Assembly: GCA_013298505.1 (NCBI GenBank)
Contig: JAAFHY010000001.1
Location: 207,282 to 271,281, forward strand
DNA: 64,000 bases
From: Cytophagales bacterium
GTDB taxonomy: Bacteria > Bacteroidota > Bacteroidia > Cytophagales > Cyclobacteriaceae
Direction: 5' to 3'
The position numbers were made by a program, and so were the translations under genes. The notes under the pieces were generated by a model. The model searched no databases. It was given only the letters and a program-made list of their open reading frames with translations, and was not told where the DNA came from. Shown in pieces: positions 17,817 through 25,673 of the stretch; within the stretch, counting starts at the first letter, position 1, and the number at the start of each line of letters is the position of its first letter.

Positions 17817-18033
17817 AATTTTTTTCTTTTTGTTTGTCGTTGTTGACGATGCAAAAGTGCAGGGCTTGACAACCGTTTAAAATGGAGGATGTACGCAAGT
17901 AGATGGACAATTTTCCTTGATGGAAGACAGAAGACATTGATCGAGCATCGGCTTCCTCGAGGTGGGGATGCGCTAACTTTTCGAGCAATACATGTAAGTG
18001 ATAATTCAATCGCACTTTGTTGCGCATATCAAT

Positions 18034-18041
18034 TATCTTTG
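18034..18041 (+). promoter_or_regulatory. -7 promoter box for the esterase gene
   Basis: TATCTTTG is an exact TAnnTTTG match, 66 bases before the ATG. No properly spaced -33 TTTG was found. Confidence 0.45.
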
Positions 18042-18107
18042 GAAGGATTTATTAAATGAAGTCATCCTAATTGTAACGTGGCAGGCAACGACAAAGACTG
18101 AAACGAT

Positions 18108-19163
18108 ATGAAAGCAATCCAAAAAACACTTATTACTTTTTTGTTCCTGATTTTGTTCGCATTGGGTTGTAGTAAAAATGAAGATAGCCCGATCACACCA
18201 GTTTCGAATATTACTTTTTCAACTTCGCCTTTTGATTTGCAAGGTATCAATGCAAAATTTGCGAAAGACATTTCTTATGATGACAAAGACAGAACGCAGT
18301 TTGATATATGGCTACCTACTGCCAGCACACCCACGGGCTTGGTCATCTATGTACACGGTGGTGGGTTTACCAGTGGCGACAAAGATTTTGTGTATGCTGT
18401 TCAATCGGGCGGGGCTTGGGATTTTCCTGCTGACATTCGGTTTTTACTTCAAAACAATATTGCCTTTGCAACCATTCGCTACACCCTGTTAAGCCCCATC
18501 GGGGAAACACAAGGAGTTAAAAAATCGATGGCTGACGTAAGAAGGGCTTTACAGTACATCAGATCTCGGGCAAATGATTTCAATATTGATAAGTCTAAAA
18601 TAATCCTGTCAGGTAATTCAGCTGGCGCAGGCACTTCTCTTTGGATAGCCTTTAACAATGACTTTGCAGATGCACAAAATAGTGATTTGGTGTTAAGGGA
18701 ATCAACCCGAGTAAAAGGCGTAGTGGCAAGAGAAACGCAATCAAGTTATAATATTGAAGAGCGATGGGTAAATAATGTATTTGTTGATTACAGTCTCACG
18801 TGGCCACAAATATTGTCTTTCGAAACGGGTAACGTTCAAAAGATATATGGAGTATCGTCAAATGCACAGTACGAATCGGCTGCTATTGATACTTACCGAG
18901 CAGAGGTTGATATGTTGTCTTTACTGTCTGCCGATGATCCTGAAATTTGGATTAACAATACACTTAGAGACGTAGTAAATCCTTACAATCCTTATAATCA
19001 AGACATACCTGCGCACCACGCTTTTCATGCAAGAGAATTGAAAAAGAGAGCAGATGCAATAGGGCTTAAGAATATTACTTACTACGGCAAAAATCCAGTG
19101 CTATTTTCTCACCCAAGTAACGAAACTTGGACTCAGTTCTGTAAAAGAAAAATTAGCGAGTAA
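18108..19163 (+). CDS. Alpha/beta-hydrolase lipoprotein (carboxylesterase-like)
   Basis: A 351-residue lipoprotein (lipobox FALGCS, Cys21). The hydrolase fold has the oxyanion HGGGF motif (83-87) and nucleophile elbow GNSAG (Ser171), typical of the hormone-sensitive-lipase or BD-FAE esterases. The acid and His are probably in the C-terminal part (LLSADDPEIW; IPAHHAFH). Substrate is unknown. It is transcribed towards the Crp-type regulator, 161 bases upstream of it. Confidence 0.88.
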   Translation: MKAIQKTLITFLFLILFALGCSKNEDSPITPVSNITFSTSPFDLQGINAKFAKDISYDDKDRTQFDIWLPTASTPTGLVIYVHGGGFTSGDKDFVYAVQSGGAWDFPADIRFLLQNNIAFATIRYTLLSPIGETQGVKKSMADVRRALQYIRSRANDFNIDKSKIILSGNSAGAGTSLWIAFNNDFADAQNSDLVLRESTRVKGVVARETQSSYNIEERWVNNVFVDYSLTWPQILSFETGNVQKIYGVSSNAQYESAAIDTYRAEVDMLSLLSADDPEIWINNTLRDVVNPYNPYNQDIPAHHAFHARELKKRADAIGLKNITYYGKNPVLFSHPSNETWTQFCKRKISE

Positions 19164-19324
19164 ATGCTCAAGCTACGTATTCACTCATAAGTGAACGGGG
19201 CAACTTTTTGTGCGGAAATTCAATCGCACTTTTAGGGCATCAGTCTTTATTTCAAAAAGGAAAACTGATTAAAGCATGGCCATCCTAGTTTATACGTATA
19301 TTACAATGGAGAAAGCCTAGAGTA

Positions 19325-19903
19325 ATGAGCACTGAACTTTTCTTTCAAAAAATCAGAACATACCATGCTATTTCTCAAGAGGCAGAACTAGCGTGGACAA
19401 AAATATTACGTCCGCGTACTTATAAGAAAGGCGAGTGTTTCATCACCGAAGGGCAGCTTCCAAAGGAGATAGCATTTGTTGTCAAAGGACTTTTTTCACA
19501 GAATTACACAACGGATGCCGGAGACGTAGTGATCAAGTATTTTTTTCCAGAACTGCGCCTTGCTGCATCCGTTGGAGCGATGTTGAACAATACACCAAGT
19601 AAGTACACCATTGTAGCAATCGAAAACTGCTCCGTTTTGGTCTATGATTTTCTTGAGTTCAAAAATTTGTTGCTTACACATAGTGACATAGCGGCATTTT
19701 ATATCAAGTACATCGAAGTGCATTGGATTATTGAGAAAGAGCCTTTGGAAATTTCCCTTAGGCATTACGATGCGAAAACAAAGTACGGAGAGTTTGTTCA
19801 AAAATTCCCGCAATTAATTAGGCGGTTGAAAAAACACCACATCGCCTCCTATTTAGGCATCACCCCTACCCAGTTGAGCAGAATATTGCTTGCTAATAAA
19901 TAG
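19325..19903 (+). CDS. Crp/Fnr-family transcription regulator
   Basis: A 192-residue protein with an N-terminal cyclic-nucleotide-binding-type barrel (about 20-115, RTYKKGECFITEGQLPKEIAF) and a C-terminal winged helix with IASYLGITPTQLSRIL. The Arg/Glu pair that binds cAMP in Crp is not evident, so the ligand may differ. It sits directly between the esterase and VOC genes; the repeated operator-like elements start eight bases after its stop codon, so it is the obvious candidate to bind them (inference). Confidence 0.9.
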   Translation: MSTELFFQKIRTYHAISQEAELAWTKILRPRTYKKGECFITEGQLPKEIAFVVKGLFSQNYTTDAGDVVIKYFFPELRLAASVGAMLNNTPSKYTIVAIENCSVLVYDFLEFKNLLLTHSDIAAFYIKYIEVHWIIEKEPLEISLRHYDAKTKYGEFVQKFPQLIRRLKKHHIASYLGITPTQLSRILLANK

Positions 19904-19910
19904 TTTAATT

Positions 19911-19956
19911 ACTCAACATTTGTAAAGGCTTTCAATGAGTTCTCGTGTCACCTTTG
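19911..19956 (+). promoter_or_regulatory. Operator-like element copy 1 and -7 box before the VOC gene
   Basis: CTCAACATTTGTAAAG starts at 19912, and a -7-like CACCTTTG starts at 19949, 37 bases later. Copy 3 of the same element (20536) has exactly the same 37-base distance to its own -7-like box. The element is partly dyad-symmetric (CTC...GAG around CATNTGTA). Confidence 0.55.
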
Positions 19957-19980
19957 CACGATCAATCGATTCAACTCCAA

Positions 19981-20388
19981 ATGGCAGCCAAAGCGTTCAT
20001 CAATTTACCGGTAAAAGACCTTGAAAAATCAATATCCTTCTTTACCCATCTTGGCTTCAGCTTTGATCCAAACGTAACAGATGAGAATGCCGCTTGTATG
20101 GCCACAGGCGACAACATTTTTTTTGTTTTTTTGTTGAAAGAAGACTACTTCAAAACCTTTACAAAAAAAGCCCTTTGTGATGCTACGGCATTTACAGAAG
20201 TTTTGATAACGCTGCATTTGGATTCAAAAGAAAGCATACAAAGTATTATAGAAAAAGCTAGGGCAGCAGGCGGCCTCATTCATGCCGAACCAGAAGACCG
20301 CGGGTGGATGTACCAGCATAGTCTTGAAGACTTGGATGGACATCAATGGGAGTTCATTTTCATAGACGAAAGTCAAATACCAAATTAG
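19981..20388 (+). CDS. VOC-superfamily (glyoxalase-like) protein
   Basis: A 135-residue metalloenzyme-fold protein with the paired beta-alpha-beta-beta-beta units: INLPVKDLEKSISFFTHLGF and the C-terminal DLDGHQWEFIFID. Length and the D-GHxWE ending match the 'lactoylglutathione lyase-like/bleomycin resistance' group. The ATG at 19981 is chosen over a GTG 12 codons upstream, because it gives the standard start (MAAKAFINLPV). It has its own operator-like element. Confidence 0.88.
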   Translation: MAAKAFINLPVKDLEKSISFFTHLGFSFDPNVTDENAACMATGDNIFFVFLLKEDYFKTFTKKALCDATAFTEVLITLHLDSKESIQSIIEKARAAGGLIHAEPEDRGWMYQHSLEDLDGHQWEFIFIDESQIPN

Positions 20389-20420
20389 CGTAAATACAAT
20401 TCAGCTTCAGGCCAAGGTTA

Positions 20421-20446
20421 GGGCAGCGCATGCTATTGCGTTGCCC
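20421..20446 (+). terminator. Terminator hairpin after the VOC gene
   Basis: GGGCAGCGCA pairs with TGCGTTGCCC (one G-T wobble, six-base loop) and is followed by TTCTCGTTT. It separates the VOC gene from the SMP-30 gene promoter. Confidence 0.65.
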
Positions 20447-20480
20447 TTCTCGTTTGTGCTAAACACAATGTTTTCTTAAA

Positions 20481-20580
20481 AAACTTTTCGCTCCCTCAAC
20501 ATTTGTAGAGGTTTTCGCAAGAAACTTTTCACTTCCTCAACATATGTAGAAGTTTCTTCCTCTTAAGTGCTGCTCCTTTG
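20481..20580 (+). promoter_or_regulatory. Tandem operator-like elements (copies 2 and 3) and -7 box before the SMP-30-like gene
   Basis: A 34-base unit occurs twice with a 41-base period: from 20481 and from 20522. Both begin AAACTTTTC and carry CCTCAACAT and TGTAGA; they differ at only four of the first 30 positions. The cores start at 20495 and 20536. A -7-like CTCCTTTG starts at 20573. The 41-base period is close to four helical turns, which would put both copies on one face of the DNA. Copy 1 lies before the VOC gene. Confidence 0.6.
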
Positions 20581-20608
20581 TGCCACCAAACTTTAACCCA
20601 TTGAAGAA

Positions 20609-21730
20609 ATGAAACAAAACAAAAAAACAAGTCTCGGAATTTTATTTGCCCTCTCCATTTTTGGTCTGTTTACGTCATGCGCAATACATCCCGTTGCGTG
20701 GCAACCGCCCACTAAAACTGAATTCATCGGAACGACAGCTTTGAATGAAAAGCTAAAGTCCGCTCAAATCATTTCACTCAACGGATGGTATGGCCCGGAA
20801 GACATACTATTTGATGAAGATGGAAATCTTTACTGCGGAGTTCACACCAAAGAAACTGATTTCAGTGATGGCAAGATTTTAAAAATTGATTCCAATGGTG
20901 CCATTGAAATTTTTTACGATGCACGCTCATGGGTTGCCGGACTGCATTTTGACCAAGCAGGAAACCTAATAGCCTTGAGTCATAAAGAAGGCTTAATTAG
21001 CATCAGTCCACAGAAAAAGGTAACCGTACTTGCTACAAAGGATGAAAACGGAAAACCATTTCTAATTCCAAACGGGTTGGACATTGCATTGGATGGCAAA
21101 ATTTATTTTTCCAATACGTCTGATGTTTCAGCATACACGATTAAGTATGGCCGAAAAGTAATTCTGGAAATGAATCCAATCGGTGGATTGTACTTCTATG
21201 ATCCTAAATCAGGTAAAGTAAAGACGTTAATCGATGGCACTTATTTTGGAAATGGAGTGGTGCTTTCGAGGGAAGAAGATTATCTGTTGATGACGGAAAC
21301 CACCAAATACAGAGTTCTTAAATACTGGCTTACAGGAGATAAAGCGGGAAAGACAGAAACGTTTATTGATAACCTTCCTGGTTTTCCTAATGGAATTTCA
21401 ATCAGGGCTGATGGAAGCTACTGGCTTGGATTTTCTACCAAGCGGAGCGATGCGCTGGATAAGATTCATCCTAAACCTGGCATGAAGAAATTTGTATATG
21501 GCCTGCCTAACTTTCTTCAACCCAAAGCAGAAGAATTTGGAATGGTGATGAACATTTCAGCGGAAGGCAAAATACTTCACTCGCTTTTTGATACCACAGG
21601 CAGTACGCTTGCTGAAGCTGGAGCAGTCAAGGAACATGGTGGCTATCTCTACATCGGTGGTGATGTTCTGCCGCACATTGGAAAGTACAAATTAGAAAAT
21701 GAATCGAAAGTCGAAATCACTAATTATTGA
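20609..21730 (+). CDS. SMP-30/strictosidine-synthase-like lipoprotein
   Basis: A 373-residue lipoprotein (lipobox LFTSCA). The body is a six-bladed beta-propeller: YGPEDILFDEDGNLYCG, LHFDQAGNLIALS, IPNGLDIALDGKIYFSNTSD and GFPNGISIRADGSYWLGF. This is the strictosidine synthase/SMP-30/arylesterase fold with calcium-dependent lactonase or esterase members; substrate is unknown. It is preceded by the tandem operator-like elements and followed by two small genes that probably share its transcript. Confidence 0.87.
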   Translation: MKQNKKTSLGILFALSIFGLFTSCAIHPVAWQPPTKTEFIGTTALNEKLKSAQIISLNGWYGPEDILFDEDGNLYCGVHTKETDFSDGKILKIDSNGAIEIFYDARSWVAGLHFDQAGNLIALSHKEGLISISPQKKVTVLATKDENGKPFLIPNGLDIALDGKIYFSNTSDVSAYTIKYGRKVILEMNPIGGLYFYDPKSGKVKTLIDGTYFGNGVVLSREEDYLLMTETTKYRVLKYWLTGDKAGKTETFIDNLPGFPNGISIRADGSYWLGFSTKRSDALDKIHPKPGMKKFVYGLPNFLQPKAEEFGMVMNISAEGKILHSLFDTTGSTLAEAGAVKEHGGYLYIGGDVLPHIGKYKLENESKVEITNY

Positions 21731-21753
21731 ATAATTCTTTAAACAATTTAATC

Positions 21754-22206
21754 ATGAAGAACATAATTATCGTGTTGCTATTTTTTGTGTCAACAAACGC
21801 CTTCTCGCAAAGCCTTTCTAAAAATGAACTAAGCATTAACGGCTTTAGAAATCCATCCGTTGGGTTGGAGTTTCGTCACAAGCAAATCTCATATCATGCA
21901 GGGTATTACCCCACGGCATTTAAATCAGGAGAAACTACCAACTTCTTTAAAGCCGGTGCCACTGCTTGGTTTTTGGCAGTAGGGAAAAAAGAAAACCCAT
22001 CTTCCTTCTATGCGGGTGCATCCTATCTACGAGGTTTCAACCGCGATTATGAAAACAAAAATGCGTGGGGTGTTGAGGCCGGTTTTCGCTGGATGGTGTG
22101 GAAAGGTCTCAATGTACGAATTGGTGTAATTGGAGTGGCCGCAGAGGGTGAGCCTTTGCAGATCAATCCAACTCCTGGAATTAGTTATTCATTTTTCTTC
22201 AAATAG
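21754..22206 (+). CDS. Secreted beta-barrel-like protein, unknown function
   Basis: A 150-residue protein with a Sec signal (about 1-18, ending FSQ) and alternating polar and aromatic strands (VGLEFRHKQISYHAGYYPT, AGFRWMVWKGLNVRIGVIG). It ends in SYSFFFK, an aromatic C-terminus usual for outer membrane barrels. A start nine codons upstream is possible, but this ATG gives a proper signal. It lies 23 bases after the SMP-30-like gene. Confidence 0.7.
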   Translation: MKNIIIVLLFFVSTNAFSQSLSKNELSINGFRNPSVGLEFRHKQISYHAGYYPTAFKSGETTNFFKAGATAWFLAVGKKENPSSFYAGASYLRGFNRDYENKNAWGVEAGFRWMVWKGLNVRIGVIGVAAEGEPLQINPTPGISYSFFFK

Positions 22207-22220
22207 AAAAACCAAACAAT

Positions 22221-22925
22221 ATGAAAACAAATAAAACAATTGGAGGCTTATTCATTGCGGGGGCAATTGCCTTATTTATTCCGTACAATATTCTGATAAT
22301 CATTTTTGAGTATCCCGATATACTACGGCAGCCGACAGCTATCATTTTGACCAAATTTCATGAAGGAGGCAGCACATTGATTTGGACTTGGTTTGCATTT
22401 GCAATAACGGGCATTCCTTTATTACCTGCTTATATTCTGCTAGGCCAAAAATTGGAGCATAAAACTTCTTTAGCACGCATGGCAACTACCATAGGTGTGA
22501 TTGGTCTTATCGTTCAAATGATTGGTTTACTCCGCTGGACATTTGTGGTGCCTGTATTAGCAGATGCATTTGTGAATGCTTCAGACGATGCCACTAAAGC
22601 GGCTGCGGTGATCGCCTTCAAAACCATTCATCAGTTTGGAGGAGTAATACTAGGAGAACATCTCGGTCAGTTATTTACCATAGCCTGGACGGTTATGATT
22701 TCCATCGCACTTCAACGGCTGCAAGCCATTCCAAATTGGGTGTCTTACTTCGCCTATGTGGCATCTGCGATTTATTTATTGGCCCAGGCTGAATTATTTG
22801 CGACCGTTATGCCATCTTTTCCGGTATGGGAGTTAGCAGGGTTTATTGGGAGCACGCTCTGGTTAGTATGGCTTGTGATAATAGGCATCTTCTTTTTACG
22901 CTCCAAAAAACTTTCTGAAATCTAA
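22221..22925 (+). CDS. DUF4386-like integral membrane protein
   Basis: A 234-residue protein with about six hydrophobic segments: GGLFIAGAIALFIPYNILII at the start and LVWLVIIGIFFL at the end. The pattern fits the DUF4386 family of unknown function. It follows the barrel-like gene by 14 bases and is probably the last gene of that transcript. Confidence 0.7.
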   Translation: MKTNKTIGGLFIAGAIALFIPYNILIIIFEYPDILRQPTAIILTKFHEGGSTLIWTWFAFAITGIPLLPAYILLGQKLEHKTSLARMATTIGVIGLIVQMIGLLRWTFVVPVLADAFVNASDDATKAAAVIAFKTIHQFGGVILGEHLGQLFTIAWTVMISIALQRLQAIPNWVSYFAYVASAIYLLAQAELFATVMPSFPVWELAGFIGSTLWLVWLVIIGIFFLRSKKLSEI

Positions 22926-23019
22926 AACGAGTAATAGTGAAAAAGATAAATGATAAAACCTTGAATTTATATTTTGTTCTAAACATCAGGTATTTTTGAG
23001 TAATCTTTTGCCTAGAGAT

Positions 23020-23121
23020 ATGACCATCAAAAAAGTACATTTCTTTTCAGGATTGACCATTACTGTCTTCATCGCATTAATTGGCTGGCGAAATGGAGGA
23101 AACAGCAACCGCAATTTTTGA
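23020..23121 (+). pseudogene. 5' fragment of a membrane protein gene
   Basis: An ATG-started 33-residue frame, MTIKKVHFFSGLTITVFIAL then IGWRNGGNSNRNF. The first 20 residues look like the N-terminus of a polytopic membrane protein; the rest is unlike it, and the frame runs antisense into the last 45 bases of the GH130 gene. It probably marks a deletion junction. It might instead be chance. Confidence 0.35.
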
Positions 23122-24207
23122 ATCTGCCGTGCCAAAATACAAAAACCATTTTCCCCGAAAGGGAACAAGACCCTCTACAAAACAAACCTGGTTTACTTGC
23201 CCAGAAATCTCGTAAGGCTTATCGGGGCGTAAAAAGTTTTTCTCCAATCGGTCAATTAGTTTAGAAGGGTCATTTCTATCGAATAACGCTTGGCCTGCAC
23301 AATAAGCACCTTTAGCAATGGCAAGGTCTCCTCCATCGTCCAAATTCATTCCGTTGTAGAATAATACAATTCCTTTTTCGGTGAGCAGTGCATAAGGGCC
23401 ACTTTCAACCAGCCGACTATCAAAGTAACCGTTGCGAGGTTGAAGGACAGATTTAAATTTTCCATGACCGTCAACAACGGGTTGCCAGTGAATCAAATCG
23501 TTTGAGGTGGCTAGAAATAAATCGGTATCGCCAAAGTACATCCAATACTTGTTATTGATTTTTTGTGCGATTATTTTTTCTCCAACACGTTTTGCTACAA
23601 TTGCCCCAGACTTGCTCCAAGTATCAACATAAGTTCCTGTTAGTACTGTGCCATGCTTTTTCCAATCAATTAGATTGGTCGAGGAGGCCAAACACAAACG
23701 AGCGATTTTTCCATCGTAGGCAGTATAGGTCATAATGTAAATTCCGTTTTCGCTTTCTACAATGCGCGGATCCTCGATGCCACCTTCCCACTCATAGATT
23801 TTCATCGCGTCTTCATCTGGAAAAAGGATAGGTTTTTTCTTGCGTGAAAAATGTAATCCATCGGCACTTACTGCAATCCCTAATCGCGAAGTGCCCGCGT
23901 ATTTTCCAATGGTATCCTCCGCCCGATAAATCAGGAAAACAGAATCGTTGCGAACTACTGCAGCCGGATTAAAAACATCTTTTTCTTCCCACAGTATTTC
24001 TTTTTTGAGAATAGGGCAGGTAAATTTTCCTTGCCCTGCTGATAGGAAGGGATTCACACTATCCACTTTAATAAATGGAAGCAATGCCCAAGTAGTGTCG
24101 CGCGTTTCTGTTGATACTGTTTGCTTCTTTGGCGAACAAGTTGAAAGAAGAACACCAAGCGCAATAGCAACTATATAAATAAGATTTAACCGATAGCACT
24201 TCACCAT
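23077..24207 (-). CDS. GH130-like glycoside hydrolase/phosphorylase lipoprotein
   Basis: A 376-residue lipoprotein (lipobox VLLSTCSPKK). The five-bladed propeller signatures of GH130 are present: DVFNPAAVVRNDSVFLIYRA, GGIEDPRIVESENGIYIMTY, and YWMYFGDTDLFLATSNDLIHW. Members of GH130 are mannoside phosphorylases or beta-1,2-mannosidases; the Asp in EDPR is the usual catalytic acid. The exact activity is not assigned. It is one base after the DUF5519 gene, so it is the third gene of a three-gene operon. Confidence 0.88.
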   Translation of the reverse strand: MVKCYRLNLIYIVAIALGVLLSTCSPKKQTVSTETRDTTWALLPFIKVDSVNPFLSAGQGKFTCPILKKEILWEEKDVFNPAAVVRNDSVFLIYRAEDTIGKYAGTSRLGIAVSADGLHFSRKKKPILFPDEDAMKIYEWEGGIEDPRIVESENGIYIMTYTAYDGKIARLCLASSTNLIDWKKHGTVLTGTYVDTWSKSGAIVAKRVGEKIIAQKINNKYWMYFGDTDLFLATSNDLIHWQPVVDGHGKFKSVLQPRNGYFDSRLVESGPYALLTEKGIVLFYNGMNLDDGGDLAIAKGAYCAGQALFDRNDPSKLIDRLEKNFLRPDKPYEISGQVNQVCFVEGLVPFRGKWFLYFGTADSKIAVAVSSISPAN

Positions 24208-24208
24208 T

Positions 24209-24628
24209 CTATGATTTCTTTCTGTTTTCTATTGAGTATTTTAAAAGATCGAGTGCATATTCAGAATCTTTGGCCGTTTGAATGACGAAAGTTATCCATC
24301 CTGAATTCTTAAAAGTATGATGGTCTGTTATTCTTCCTTCATTGAGCAACTCTAGTTTGACGTTTCTATTCAGTAAGAGGTCAAGCGTTCCGTTTCCGTG
24401 AATATGCCCAATTTCATAATCATTAAAATTAAACTGAACTCCACCAAACTTGTGCAACTCAACTGACACATAAGGCCAAGATTCAACTTCTTTTTCAATC
24501 GCATCAATATAATCGAGTACTCTTGGGTTAAACAGCAACGTATTGATCTTCAAAAAGGCATCGAAAAAATGAGCAAACAATGGAATGTGTTTTAATGCCC
24601 CTAAATACTTCACCGTAAAATCAAACAT
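24209..24628 (-). CDS. DUF5519 (luciferase-domain-like) protein
   Basis: A 139-residue protein with WPYVSVELHKFGGVQFNFND and GHIHGNGTLDLLLNRNVK, the signatures of the family annotated 'luciferase domain-containing/DUF5519'. No enzymatic activity is established. It overlaps the end of the upstream SRPBCC gene by eight bases and runs one base before the GH130 gene; coupled translation is likely. Confidence 0.75.
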   Translation of the reverse strand: MFDFTVKYLGALKHIPLFAHFFDAFLKINTLLFNPRVLDYIDAIEKEVESWPYVSVELHKFGGVQFNFNDYEIGHIHGNGTLDLLLNRNVKLELLNEGRITDHHTFKNSGWITFVIQTAKDSEYALDLLKYSIENRKKS

Positions 24629-25544
24629 CCTTTTCGCTTAACAACTTTATGTGTTTCATTACACGCAAGTGTACATTGCGAGTAATGCTCTTAGACCATG
24701 TGCCAAAATACCATTCGGGAAAAACATACAATTTATACCAAGAATTTCCAACCAACGTAGTTGTGCCGTTTCCATTGTCCCTCAAGATAAATTGCCCGCG
24801 CACAATATCAATATGTCCCATAATCTCAGGATCACGTGGCTGCTCTACAATATCAAAAGTTAGTTCCTCGTTTGGTTTATACACCACTATTTTTTCGTCA
24901 AAAACGTATCCATTAGAGAATATGCACTTCCTACCTGCCCCTTCATGATACCCAGTAACCGTGCTTTGCACAGGGCTTGGCATTCCTATTTTAAAAAGCC
25001 AATAATCTTCTTTTGAATCGATCGGTTCATATTCTACAACAAGAGGCCATACTTTTTCAATAGGAGCATTTACAACTATTGTGTCTGATACAAGGCTCAA
25101 TTGTTTGTGATCAGATAAATTATCAACAACAAAAAGCAGCAACAAAACTCCAAAAACGTTTGCTTTAACAAGGCCATTGTTTTTTTTGAACATTGATTTC
25201 CCAATAGCTAATCCAGTCAAGATAAAACCGATAATTAGTGGTGAAACTATAAGGAGACAAATGGCGCCTTCTTTTAAAACGAATGCACTCAATAGAATAG
25301 CAATAAGTGCTACAACTGCCGACCATCCAATTTTCTTTGCTGTCTTCATTTCTAGGTCGCGCCAGAAATAGGCACTTATAATCCCCATTAGTGTAGGGAC
25401 AATAATGAAATTTGAGAATACAAAAACTGATGACGCACTATCTGATACGTAACTGTTAACTAGTTGCAACATCCCAATTATCGCCACTCCGAAAACATTG
25501 GGCACAACAATACCCATTAGCAACTTTGATTTAGGTTCATTCAT
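24621..25544 (-). CDS. Membrane protein with C-terminal SRPBCC domain
   Basis: A 307-residue protein with about five hydrophobic segments (residues about 8-120), then a START/SRPBCC ligand-binding domain beginning SDTIVVNAPIEKVWPLVVEY and ending WYFGTWSKSITRNVHLRV. The domain could bind a hydrophobic ligand at the membrane surface. It is the first gene of the operon with the DUF5519 and GH130 genes and is divergent from mutS. Confidence 0.8.
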   Translation of the reverse strand: MNEPKSKLLMGIVVPNVFGVAIIGMLQLVNSYVSDSASSVFVFSNFIIVPTLMGIISAYFWRDLEMKTAKKIGWSAVVALIAILLSAFVLKEGAICLLIVSPLIIGFILTGLAIGKSMFKKNNGLVKANVFGVLLLLFVVDNLSDHKQLSLVSDTIVVNAPIEKVWPLVVEYEPIDSKEDYWLFKIGMPSPVQSTVTGYHEGAGRKCIFSNGYVFDEKIVVYKPNEELTFDIVEQPRDPEIMGHIDIVRGQFILRDNGNGTTTLVGNSWYKLYVFPEWYFGTWSKSITRNVHLRVMKHIKLLSEKDV

Positions 25545-25612
25545 CTCACTTACTTTTATTCAAATATATTCAAATGCCTGTTTGCGCAACTCATAAAATC
25601 CATAAACCTGAA

Positions 25613-25620
25613 TATCTTTG
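25613..25620 (+). promoter_or_regulatory. -7 promoter box for mutS
   Basis: TATCTTTG exactly matches TAnnTTTG, 53 bases before the mutS ATG. Confidence 0.5.
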
Positions 25621-25673
25621 CCCGTTCGTACATGATGCAACTCGGCTCATGGCACAAACATTTATAGAGCGAC

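Noticed and set aside
17740..18027. 95-residue minus-strand frame upstream of the AhpD-like gene
   Set aside because: It overlaps the AhpD start in another frame and shows no domain; the region is treated as intergenic.
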